A stretch of DNA of 6,096 nucleotides from Acidimicrobiia bacterium (GCA_009927565.1 RFMT01000392.1:1-6096), one strand, 5' to 3'; positions 1 through 5,777 are shown, numbered from the stretch's first letter. The notes: generated by a model not told the origin, from the sequence alone. Numbers and translations: made by a program.

Positions 1-78
1 TAAAAGGGCCAAGATCTCGTTTGCGGTCGGGGTTGCACGTCGCGTCTTTCGACTGAGCACACAGATGATGCCGCACAT
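1..78 (-). CDS. glmS: Glutamine--fructose-6-phosphate aminotransferase (isomerizing), N-terminal fragment, partial
   Basis: Only the first 26 codons are present; the gene continues past the left edge. The peptide begins Met-Cys-Gly-Ile-Ile, the hallmark of class II (Ntn-type) glutamine amidotransferases, in which Met is removed and the Cys becomes the nucleophile that hydrolyses glutamine. PurF, AsnB and GltB share this kind of start, but the position 27 bases downstream of glmM makes GlmS the best call: it converts fructose-6-phosphate and glutamine to glucosamine-6-phosphate, the substrate of GlmM, in the cytoplasm. After MCGII the sequence is CVLSRKTRRATPTANEI, whereas most GlmS proteins read MCGIVGY(I/V)G, so the N-terminus looks divergent. 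The ATG (bases 76-78) has no strong Shine-Dalgarno sequence before it. The amidotransferase call is firm; the GlmS identity rests mainly on context. Confidence 0.8.
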   Translation of the reverse strand, partial: MCGIICVLSRKTRRATPTANEILALL

Positions 79-105
79 GGTTTCTAGTCTACTTTCGCAT
101 CACTA

Positions 106-1461
106 TCAGCCGAGTCGCGCAGAAATCGCATCGGCCAATGTTGCGGCAACCTTCTCGGCGACTTCTTGCTGTGATGCCTCGACCATCACTCGCACCATCG
201 GTTCGGTGCCACTTGATCTCACCAGAATTCGACCACTATCACCTAGAGCCTTCTGCGCTGCCTCGATCTCAGATTTAAAAATTGAGTCAACACTTTCAAC
301 TCGCTTTGCTACACGTAAGTTGACAAGAACCTGAGGATAACTAGTCATCGCTTGTTCGGCGATTTCGCTCAACGGTTTTTTACTTTCTGCAACAAACGTG
401 CCGAGTCTTATTGCAGCGAGCAAACCATCGCCGGTTGTCGCGAAGTCTCGATAGATAATGTGACCACTCTGTTCTCCGCCCAGCGAAAGCGACTGTTCTT
501 CGAGCGCGAGCAAAATTGATCTGTCGCCTACAGGAGTAGTCAAAACTTCGATGGCTGCATTCTTCATCGCTTTGTGAAAACCAATGTTGGTCATCACGGT
601 CACCACGACCTTATTGCCTCGCAGCGTGCCGTGGGTCTTCATATCTAAAGCACTTATCGCCAACAAATGATCACCATCGACGATCTGCCCCTTATCGTCA
701 ACTGCAATCAACCTGTCACCATCTCCGTCAAAAGCAACACCAAAATGCGCTCCAACATTCTTTACGACTTCAGTCAATGTTGACGGGTGCGTCGCACCAC
801 ATTGCAAATTGATGTTCTTGCCGTCTGGCGTCGCGTTGACGGTTGTAACGGTCGCCCCAAGTTTTGAAAACACTTCTGGTGCCACATAGCTGAATGCTCC
901 GTTGGCACAATCAAGTGCGACATGAAAGTTCTTAAACACATCTCGTGGCGCAAGACCACAGATCCAATCGCTGTATTCCTGCAAAAGTTCTGACCGCCTA
1001 GCCACTAATTTCTTATTCGATGCGGCTTTGTCAGACGCATTGCCATTGGGCCTTGCCCCGGCACGCGCCGAGGCATCGCCAGCGACCATTTCACGCTCGA
1101 TATTTGTTTGCTGGGCATCCGAGAGTTTGAGACCACCGGCAGCAAAAATCTTGATGCCATTGTCTTTGTAAAGGTTGTGCGAGGCGGTGATCGCAATCGC
1201 AGCGACACCATGCTTTCGAGCAGCAAACGCAATCGCCGGCGTCGGGGCAACACCCATCAATTCAACTTCAACGCCAGATTGCACGAGCGCCTCGGCAATC
1301 GCCTTTTCAAGTACAGATCCAGATTCACGAGTATCGCGACCAATTAAAAATTTCTCGCATTGCAATACTTGTGCCGCCACTTCAGCAAGATTGGCTGCGT
1401 AATCTTCGGTCAGTTCTTTGCCGAATTCTCCACGAACTCCGTCGGTACCAAATGTCAACAT
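106..1461 (-). CDS. glmM: Phosphoglucosamine mutase
   Basis: This enzyme interconverts glucosamine-6-phosphate and glucosamine-1-phosphate, the second step of UDP-GlcNAc synthesis in the cytoplasm. At 451 residues it has normal family length. All four alpha-D-phosphohexomutase landmarks are visible: the N-terminal FGTDGVRG (residues 4-11), the phosphoserine loop TASHN with Ser94, the Mg2+-binding DGDGDR at 245-250, the sugar-binding GEQSGH at 329-334, and the phosphate-binding RSSGTEP at 415-421. The FGTDGVRG start and GEQSGH are typical of GlmM rather than of phosphomannomutase or phosphoglucomutase. Two oddities: the residue after TASHN is Leu97 where Pro is usual, and residues about 128-156 form an Ala/Asn/Lys/Arg-rich linker longer than in E. 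coli GlmM. The ATG start gives the canonical MLTFGTDG; only a weak GGTGG (bases 1466-1470) precedes it. It follows rpsI by 93 bases and precedes glmS by 27. Confidence 0.97.
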   Translation of the reverse strand: MLTFGTDGVRGEFGKELTEDYAANLAEVAAQVLQCEKFLIGRDTRESGSVLEKAIAEALVQSGVEVELMGVAPTPAIAFAARKHGVAAIAITASHNLYKDNGIKIFAAGGLKLSDAQQTNIEREMVAGDASARAGARPNGNASDKAASNKKLVARRSELLQEYSDWICGLAPRDVFKNFHVALDCANGAFSYVAPEVFSKLGATVTTVNATPDGKNINLQCGATHPSTLTEVVKNVGAHFGVAFDGDGDRLIAVDDKGQIVDGDHLLAISALDMKTHGTLRGNKVVVTVMTNIGFHKAMKNAAIEVLTTPVGDRSILLALEEQSLSLGGEQSGHIIYRDFATTGDGLLAAIRLGTFVAESKKPLSEIAEQAMTSYPQVLVNLRVAKRVESVDSIFKSEIEAAQKALGDSGRILVRSSGTEPMVRVMVEASQQEVAEKVAATLADAISARLG

Positions 1462-1554
1462 CTAACCACCAATGTCCTGTCGTAACAAAGAGTGTTCAAC
1501 GCGATTTCCAGACTTAAAACTCGCACAGCAGACGCCATGCGTTGCAAAAGCGAA

Positions 1555-1950
1555 TTAACGCTTCGTGTATTGCGGCGCTTTGCGCGCTTTTTTGAGACCG
1601 TATTTCTTGCTCTCTTTACGACGCGAGTCGCGAGTCAACAAGCCGGCCTTCTTCAAAACCAACCGCTGCGCCGGGTCAAGTTCAACAAGTGCTCGAGCAA
1701 TCGCCATTCGCAGAGCACCTGACTGACCAGCGATACCGCCGCCAAAAATGTCGGCATCTACGTCGTAACTCTTCTCAGTGTTGGTGATTCTCAGTGCTTC
1801 AGTCGATGAGTTGCGCTGCACTTCTGACGGAAAGTATTCGTCAAATGCGCGATCATTTATTTTTACTACGCCAGTACCTGGTCGCAGTCGTGCGCGGCAT
1901 ACTGCGTTCTTACGACGACCAGTTGTTTGTGTCAATGGCTTTGTTCCCAC
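1555..1950 (-). CDS. rpsI: 30S ribosomal protein S9 (uS9)
   Basis: S9 sits in the head of the small subunit, and its C-terminal tail reaches the P-site tRNA anticodon loop. The 131-residue product has the family signature GGGIAGQSGALRMAIARAL (residues 70-88), the GRRKNAV motif near the N-terminus (11-17), the RDSRRKESKKYG stretch (107-118) and a basic tail ending in Tyr-Thr-Lys-Arg; the terminal Lys-Arg is the conserved tRNA-contacting end. The start is GTG (bases 1948-1950), supported by an AAAGGAA ribosome binding site 7 bases upstream; no in-frame ATG nearby would give a complete protein. It lies 34 bases after rplM, the near-universal L13-S9 pair, and is presumably cotranscribed with it. 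Confidence 0.98.
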   Translation of the reverse strand: MGTKPLTQTTGRRKNAVCRARLRPGTGVVKINDRAFDEYFPSEVQRNSSTEALRITNTEKSYDVDADIFGGGIAGQSGALRMAIARALVELDPAQRLVLKKAGLLTRDSRRKESKKYGLKKARKAPQYTKR

Positions 1951-1957
1951 GAGTTGG

Positions 1958-1964
1958 TTCCTTT
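1958..1964 (-). promoter_or_regulatory. Ribosome binding site of rpsI
   Basis: The sequence AAAGGAA read on the minus strand lies 7 bases before the GTG codon at 1948-1950. This fixes the non-ATG start of S9. Confidence 0.75.
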
Positions 1965-1984
1965 TTCTACGAATTTTCTACGAC

Positions 1985-2431
1985 TCAGCGCGCCTTGGCA
2001 TGCGAAATTTCGAATACTTTTGGCGATTGCGCCGCATGCGGATGCTCTGCACCCGGGTAAACCTGCAACTTCTTAATCATCTGTCGACCCAATGGTCCTT
2101 TTGGCAACATGCCACGAATCGAACGGCGAATCGCATCACCAGGTTTTCGGTCAAGTAAATTTTGGTAAGTCTCAGACTTGAGACCACCTGGGTAACCCGA
2201 ATAGTCGTAGACAATTTCGGTATCTGCTTTGCCCGAGGTCAACACGATCTTCGAGGCGTTGATAATGACGACGTGGTCGCCAGTGTCCATGCTTGGCGTG
2301 TACATCGGTTTGTGTTTGCCACGCAACAAAGTTGCAACTTCTGTGCAAAGGCGTCCAAGAACCAAACCTTGCGCGTCAATAATGTGCCAGGCACGCTGCA
2401 CTTCGCTGGTTTTTGCTGAATAGGTACGCAT
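1985..2431 (-). CDS. rplM: 50S ribosomal protein L13 (uL13)
   Basis: L13 is an early-assembling 23S rRNA-binding protein of the large subunit. The 148-residue product shows the usual order of family motifs: the N-terminal RTYSAK and WHIIDAQGLVLGRL (15-28), LLRGKHKP (35-42), GDHVVIINA (51-59), the YSGYPGGLK loop (77-85), and the signature region IRGMLPKGPLGRQMIKKLQVY (105-125) with YPGAEHPHAAQ after it. I chose the ATG at 2429-2431 because it gives the canonical MRTYSAK start and has a strong GAAGGAA site 6 bases upstream. The reading frame stays open for another 16 codons upstream to an ATG at 2479, but those residues do not resemble L13 and would include the ribosome binding site. It heads the rplM-rpsI pair after a 126-base spacer that may carry its own promoter. 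Confidence 0.98.
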   Translation of the reverse strand: MRTYSAKTSEVQRAWHIIDAQGLVLGRLCTEVATLLRGKHKPMYTPSMDTGDHVVIINASKIVLTSGKADTEIVYDYSGYPGGLKSETYQNLLDRKPGDAIRRSIRGMLPKGPLGRQMIKKLQVYPGAEHPHAAQSPKVFEISHAKAR

Positions 2432-2437
2432 AGAAAG

Positions 2438-2444
2438 TTCCTTC
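2438..2444 (-). promoter_or_regulatory. Ribosome binding site of rplM
   Basis: GAAGGAA on the minus strand lies 6 bases before the ATG at 2429-2431. It decides between this start and the in-frame ATG 48 bases upstream. Confidence 0.8.
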
Positions 2445-2479
2445 AAAAAATATTGCCCTGGCCAGAATGCATTTCGCAC

Positions 2480-2491
2480 CCGTTTTCACGG
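2480..2491 (-). other. Small GNRA-capped hairpin in the rplM leader
   Basis: On the minus strand CCGT-GAAA-ACGG forms a perfect 4-base-pair stem closed by a GAAA tetraloop, an unusually stable RNA cap. GGCC just before it (around 2491-2494) and GGCC around 2460-2463 could pair as an outer stem, giving a folded leader. The match is seen directly; a role in L13 autoregulation is inference. Confidence 0.35.
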
Positions 2492-2498
2492 CCTAGTA

Positions 2499-2528
2499 AG
2501 GATAGGGCCCAAGCACCCTAAATCACAA
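2499..2528 (-). promoter_or_regulatory. Candidate sigma-70-type promoter for rplM-rpsI
   Basis: Read on the minus strand, TTGTGA (bases 2523-2528) and TATCCT (2499-2504) are separated by 18 bases and resemble -35 and -10 hexamers (consensus TTGACA and TATAAT). Transcription would start some 60 bases before the rplM ATG, leaving a short structured leader. The pair sits in the widest spacer of the window, where a promoter is expected, but two imperfect hexamers are weak evidence alone. Confidence 0.35.
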
Positions 2529-2538
2529 TCGGCCCTAT
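2502..2538. repeat. Perfect 8-base inverted repeat in the truA-rplM spacer
   Basis: ATAGGGCC at 2502-2509 is the exact reverse complement of GGCCCTAT at 2531-2538, with a 21-base centre. On the minus strand the second arm is followed by CCTTAC, not a T run, so it is not a standard intrinsic terminator of truA; on the plus strand the second arm is followed by a run of A. The repeat overlaps the candidate -10 hexamer and encloses the -35 and spacer, so it could be an operator-like site or an RNA stem. Its function is unknown. Confidence 0.5.
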
Positions 2539-2557
2539 AAAAATATGGGTTATTGCC

Positions 2558-3370
2558 TTAAAGAAGATCGCTCGGATAGCCAACTTCGGTCAAAAACAGA
2601 CCCTGCGGTGGCGCCAATTGCGAGGCTTCTGCGCGATCGCCCGAGCGAATCAGCGCCATCATGTCACTGCTCGGTCGCTTGCGCGCGCCGATTTCGACGA
2701 AAGTGCCGACGAGTGATCGAACCATCTGGTGACAAAACGCATTTGCTCGAATATCAAAACGAAACGTCGACTCGCCAATCTCACGCCAACTGGCCTGCAT
2801 CACATGGCGACGCAACGACTTCTCGCGCACAATTTCACCAGAACCGTCAACGGTCTCTGGCCCCTCGAGATCTGGCTCTGTATCTGGCTTGGGTCGACGA
2901 CAAAACGCTGAAAAGTCATGTGTGCCGATTATCGGGTCGCATGCCAACTGCATCGCATGCAGATTTAGCGGCGCAATCACATGCCACGACGACGCAACCT
3001 TGAACGGATCAGGAAAATCAGCGTTGTAAACAAAGTATTGATAGTGACGCCAGATAGCAGAAAATCTGGCATGAAAATCGCTCGGCGCCCAAACAATCTC
3101 TTTCACGATTATCTCTGGCCCGCATAGAGAGTTCAATTGCTTGCGCAGAGTTATCAAGTCAGAATCTTCGGCAATGTCACAACTAACCACCTGAGCGATG
3201 GCGTGAACACCAGCGTCAGTTCGACCAGCCGACACCAGCGGTATCGGGGTCTGAAAAATCTGTTGCAACGCACCGCCGAGCGTGCCCGCGATAGTTGCTA
3301 CTTTTGGGTTGATTGCAAAACCGTGAAACGGCTGCCCGTTGTATGCAACAACCAAGCGCACCCGACGCAT
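2558..3370 (-). CDS. truA: tRNA pseudouridine(38-40) synthase TruA
   Basis: TruA isomerises uridines 38, 39 and 40 in the anticodon stem-loop of many tRNAs to pseudouridine. The 270-residue product has the catalytic motif GRTDAGVHA (49-57) with nucleophile Asp52, the FHARFSA motif (99-105), the conserved Tyr110 in WRHYQYFVYN, the HDFSAFCR motif (151-158), the core ANAFCHQMVRSLVGTFVEIG (209-228) and the C-terminal APPQGLFLTEVGY (253-265). Between HDFSAFCR and the next conserved strand there is an acidic/polar segment (about 160-186) longer than in E. coli TruA. The ATG gives the usual MRRVRLVVAYNG start, but no Shine-Dalgarno sequence is visible in the AT-rich 15 bases after rplQ, so translation may be coupled to L17. 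The rplQ-truA pairing is common in Gram-positive bacteria. Confidence 0.97.
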   Translation of the reverse strand: MRRVRLVVAYNGQPFHGFAINPKVATIAGTLGGALQQIFQTPIPLVSAGRTDAGVHAIAQVVSCDIAEDSDLITLRKQLNSLCGPEIIVKEIVWAPSDFHARFSAIWRHYQYFVYNADFPDPFKVASSWHVIAPLNLHAMQLACDPIIGTHDFSAFCRRPKPDTEPDLEGPETVDGSGEIVREKSLRRHVMQASWREIGESTFRFDIRANAFCHQMVRSLVGTFVEIGARKRPSSDMMALIRSGDRAEASQLAPPQGLFLTEVGYPSDLL

Positions 3371-3385
3371 CGGTTTAATTTTTTG

Positions 3386-3757
3386 CTAAATCAGTTCGAT
3401 GCGCGCCATTGGGGCGTTATCGCCATGGCGTGGACCCAGCTTCATGATTCGCAAGTATCCACCATTTCGCTCCAAGTACCTTGGGGCGACGACATTGACA
3501 AGTTTGTTTGTCATTTCTTTGTCGCGCAAATAGCTCTGAATTTGGCGAATGCGATGCACTCGCATCGGGCTGGTGCCCTGCGCTTTCTTTGCCTTCGTGA
3601 TCAGTTTTTCAGCGATTGGTCGAAGCGCCTTTGCCTTCGATTCAGTCGTCACAATGCCTTCGGCGGCGAACAACGATGAAGCCAAGTTGGCCATCATCAA
3701 TCGTTCATGCGACGAGCTGCCACCATAACTTGGTCCGCGGCGTGGTCTTCCTGGCAT
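3386..3757 (-). CDS. rplQ: 50S ribosomal protein L17 (bL17)
   Basis: L17 is a bacterial large-subunit protein located near the exit of the peptide tunnel. The 123-residue product starts MPGRPRRGPSYGGSSSHERL, like actinobacterial L17 (an MPxPxxGxxLGGSxxHERL-type opening), continues with TTESKAKALRPIAEKLIT (37-54), and ends with GGYLRIMKLGPRHGDNAPMA (99-118) followed by RIEL. These are the conserved parts of the family, and the length matches the short form without the long C-terminal extension that some actinobacteria carry. An AAGGGAGA ribosome binding site lies 9 bases before the ATG. It follows rpoA by 41 bases and precedes truA by 15, the standard end of the alpha operon. Confidence 0.98.
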   Translation of the reverse strand: MPGRPRRGPSYGGSSSHERLMMANLASSLFAAEGIVTTESKAKALRPIAEKLITKAKKAQGTSPMRVHRIRQIQSYLRDKEMTNKLVNVVAPRYLERNGGYLRIMKLGPRHGDNAPMARIELI

Positions 3758-3766
3758 ATTGAATCG

Positions 3767-3774
3767 TCTCCCTT
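3767..3774 (-). promoter_or_regulatory. Ribosome binding site of rplQ
   Basis: AAGGGAGA on the minus strand lies 9 bases before the rplQ ATG, inside the 41-base rpoA-rplQ spacer. The spacing and sequence fit an ordinary Shine-Dalgarno site. Confidence 0.7.
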
Positions 3775-3798
3775 ATTTAATTCGTTTAAAACAATCGC

Positions 3799-4731
3799 TC
3801 AAACTCGCAGAGAAAGTCCGCGCTCGTCAAGCTTTTGCTTGATTTCGTCGAGGCTCTTCTGACCGAAATTGGTGATATTCATCAGGTCTTCTTCTGAACG
3901 AGTAAGCAACTCGCCAATTGTGTTGACCTGGCCGCGCTTCAGGCAGTTGCGAGGGCGCTCTGACAAGTCAAGATCTTCGATCGGCAAGTCAAGGTCGCCA
4001 TTGCCGCTCGAGTAACCCGAAACTTCACCAAGCTCAAGCGAAACTGGCTCTGCTGTGAGGTTTGCAACAAGGTCAACAAGTGATCGCAATGTCGCACCCG
4101 CAGATGCAAGTGCATCTACCGGCGCAATCGAACCGTCTGTCTCAATATCAAGAATCAGGTTGTCGTAGTTGGTCGACTGCTCAACGCGTGTCGGCACAAC
4201 TTCAAAAGTCACGCGACGTATTGGTGAAAAAATCGCATCAATTGGGATGATGCCAATTGTCTTGCGAGCACCATCGCGGTCCGACGACATATAACCCTTG
4301 CCCTGCTCGACTGTGAGTTCAAACACAAGTTTGCCCTTTGCCGAGAGCGTCGCGATTTTCTGCGATTTATTAAGAATCTCTACTTCTGGTGGACATTGAA
4401 TGTCACCAGCAGTGAGCTCCATCGGACCCTTGACATCGACGCTTAGAACAACTGGGTCACTTGAAGTTGATTGCAACACAATGTCTTTCAAGTTAAGGAT
4501 GATTTCAGTTACATCTTGTGTAACACCTTCGATTGTGTCGAATTCGTGCAATGCCGACTCGAACTTGACCGACGTAATAGCCGCACCAGGAATGGATGAC
4601 AGCAACATTCGGCGCAACGAGTTTCCGATTGTGTGACCAAGACCTGGCTCGAGTGGACCAACCGAAAATTTCTGACGGTTGTTCTCTGGTGAGCCGATCG
4701 GTTCGACTGTTGGGCGCTGGATTACAAGCAT
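3799..4731 (-). CDS. rpoA: DNA-directed RNA polymerase subunit alpha
   Basis: The alpha subunit dimerises to nucleate polymerase assembly, and its C-terminal domain contacts UP elements and activators. The 310-residue product has the full alpha-NTD (about 1-230), with the dimer and assembly segment LEPGLGHTIGNSLRRMLLSSIPG (27-49), FDTIEGVTQDVTEIILNLK (64-82) and GYMSSDRD (147-154), then a short Gly/Ser/Asp linker (about 234-248) and the alpha-CTD (about 249-308). In the CTD, Arg259, Asn262 and Lys265 align with the DNA-contacting Arg265, Asn268 and Lys271 of E. coli, and NFGQKSLDEIK (288-298) holds the second DNA-contacting helix, with Gln in place of E. coli Lys297. Nothing is missing. A strong AGGAG site 5 bases upstream (4737-4741) supports the ATG. 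It sits between rpsD and rplQ as in the classic alpha operon. Confidence 0.99.
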   Translation of the reverse strand: MLVIQRPTVEPIGSPENNRQKFSVGPLEPGLGHTIGNSLRRMLLSSIPGAAITSVKFESALHEFDTIEGVTQDVTEIILNLKDIVLQSTSSDPVVLSVDVKGPMELTAGDIQCPPEVEILNKSQKIATLSAKGKLVFELTVEQGKGYMSSDRDGARKTIGIIPIDAIFSPIRRVTFEVVPTRVEQSTNYDNLILDIETDGSIAPVDALASAGATLRSLVDLVANLTAEPVSLELGEVSGYSSGNGDLDLPIEDLDLSERPRNCLKRGQVNTIGELLTRSEEDLMNITNFGQKSLDEIKQKLDERGLSLRV

Positions 4732-4736
4732 GATTT

Positions 4737-4741
4737 CTCCT
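4737..4741 (-). promoter_or_regulatory. Ribosome binding site of rpoA
   Basis: AGGAG on the minus strand lies 5 bases before the rpoA ATG, within the 27-base rpsD-rpoA spacer. It is among the clearest Shine-Dalgarno sites in the window. Confidence 0.8.
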
Positions 4742-4758
4742 ATTACCGTTATTTGGGG

Positions 4759-5376
4759 TTACTTCGAATAAAGCTCAACGATTAATTGTTCTCGCACAGG
4801 CACATCGATCTGCTCGCGCACTGGCAATTCACGCACGGTGACTTGCTTGCCAGCTTCGGCAACGTCAAGCCACGCAACAACCTTTCGGTCGAGAGTGTCG
4901 ATGTTGTGCTGAATGACGATCATGTTGCTGCCCTTTGTCGACAGCGTGACAACCTCACCTTTTTGCAATGTGTACGAAGGAATATCTACGCGCTTGCCGT
5001 CAACTTTGATCAAGCCATGACTCACAAATTGACGCGCTTGCGGGCGAGATGCCGCCCAACCTGCACGATAAACCACGTTGTCAAGACGCAACTCCAAGAG
5101 GCGCAACAAGTTCTCGCCTGTTGGGCCACTCAGACGAACTGACCTCTTATATAGGTTGCGAAATTGACGCTCGAGCAAGCCATAAATGAACTTCGCCTTT
5201 TGCTTTTCTTGCATCTGAGCCAGATATTCACTGCCTGCACCCTTACGGCGCGAACGACCGTGGTGACCCGGCGGAAATGGACGACGCTCTAGAGCCTTTG
5301 AACCCTTGGTGTTTTCAAACACGTTTACGCCAAGACGGCGCGAGATGCGAACTTTAGGACCTGTATAACGAGCCAT
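4759..5376 (-). CDS. rpsD: 30S ribosomal protein S4 (uS4), cysteine-free form
   Basis: S4 is a primary 16S rRNA-binding protein that nucleates 30S assembly and in some bacteria represses its own operon. The 205-residue product has the N-terminal MARYTGPKVRISRRLG segment, the PFPPGHHGRSRRK basic stretch (33-45), YGLLERQFRNLY (65-76), and the S4 RNA-binding domain at about 95-158 (LRLDNVVYRAGWAASRPQAR, then QFVSHGLIKVDGKRV). It ends in the common IVELYSK. There is no cysteine in the whole protein, so the N-terminal four-cysteine zinc site of many S4 proteins is absent; this is the zinc-independent (C-minus) type. The ATG lies 3 bases after the rpsK stop; only a weak purine-rich stretch precedes it, so coupling to rpsK is likely. 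Confidence 0.98.
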   Translation of the reverse strand: MARYTGPKVRISRRLGVNVFENTKGSKALERRPFPPGHHGRSRRKGAGSEYLAQMQEKQKAKFIYGLLERQFRNLYKRSVRLSGPTGENLLRLLELRLDNVVYRAGWAASRPQARQFVSHGLIKVDGKRVDIPSYTLQKGEVVTLSTKGSNMIVIQHNIDTLDRKVVAWLDVAEAGKQVTVRELPVREQIDVPVREQLIVELYSK

Positions 5377-5379
5377 GAC

Positions 5380-5775
5380 TTATGGTCGCTTTCTCTTTGG
5401 TTGGCGGCACCCGTTGTGCGGCACCGGTGAAAGATCTTTGATGCCCGAAACTTCGATGCCAAGGTTTTGAATTTGGCGCAACGCAGTATCGCGTCCCGAA
5501 CCAGGACCTTTTACATGCACTTCTGCGCGACGAAGGCCGAGTTCCATTGCTGCACGTCCGGCTTTCTCGGCAGCCATTTGTGCTGCAAATGGTGTCGACT
5601 TTCGTGAACCACTGAAACCAACACCACCAGATGATGCCCATGAAATTACATTGCCTTCGGTGTCAGTTACCGAAACAATTGTGTTGTTAAATGTGCTCTT
5701 GATGTGGACGATGCCTGACGAAACATTGCGACGCTCGCGCTTGCGCTTGCGACTTCCTGGTTTTGCTTCAGCCAT
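5380..5775 (-). CDS. rpsK: 30S ribosomal protein S11 (uS11)
   Basis: S11 lies on the platform of the small subunit near the mRNA exit. The 131-residue product has a basic N-terminal tail (KPGSRKRKRERRN, 5-17), then the family core GIVHIKSTFNNTIVSVTD (21-38), ISWASSGGVGFSGSRKSTPF (44-63), AEVHVKGPGSGRDTALR (84-100), and the end signature SPVPHNGCRQPKRKRP (116-131), where HNGCR is almost invariant. Its ATG lies 2 bases after the rpsM stop, with AGGAAG (5781-5786) inside the end of rpsM acting as ribosome binding site. The tight spacing to both rpsM and rpsD points to one transcript and coupled translation. Confidence 0.99.
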   Translation of the reverse strand: MAEAKPGSRKRKRERRNVSSGIVHIKSTFNNTIVSVTDTEGNVISWASSGGVGFSGSRKSTPFAAQMAAEKAGRAAMELGLRRAEVHVKGPGSGRDTALRQIQNLGIEVSGIKDLSPVPHNGCRQPKRKRP

Positions 5776-5777
5776 GT

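Noticed and set aside
1513..1545. Possible terminator after rpsI
   Set aside because: A 7-base-pair stem with one bulge (1528-1545) is present, but its loop has only 3 bases and the nearest T run begins 8 bases after the stem, so it does not fit an intrinsic terminator.
2432..2479. N-terminal extension of L13 from the in-frame ATG at 2479
   Set aside because: The 16 added residues do not resemble L13, the normal family start is MRTYSAK at 2431, and the extension would cover the strong GAAGGAA ribosome binding site.
2451..2557. GGCAATA repeated at 2451-2457 and 2551-2557, exactly 100 bases apart
   Set aside because: Seven-base matches in AT-rich spacer sequence are expected by chance, and there is no third copy nearby.
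2632..2639. GCGATCGC palindrome resembling the HIP1 element of cyanobacteria
   Set aside because: I noticed only one copy, inside the truA coding sequence; a HIP1-rich genome would show several in this length.
2545..3003. Plus-strand open frame of 152 codons opposite truA
   Set aside because: It lies antisense to a fully conserved TruA, shows no recognisable motif and has the scrambled composition of a shadow frame. The same applies to the other plus-strand frames, such as 3137-3679, 1778-2158 and 4786-5142.
5354..5641. Minus-strand 95-codon frame overlapping rpsK and rpsD
   Set aside because: It is an out-of-frame reading of rpsK, and its Ser/Arg/Cys-rich product matches nothing I recognise.
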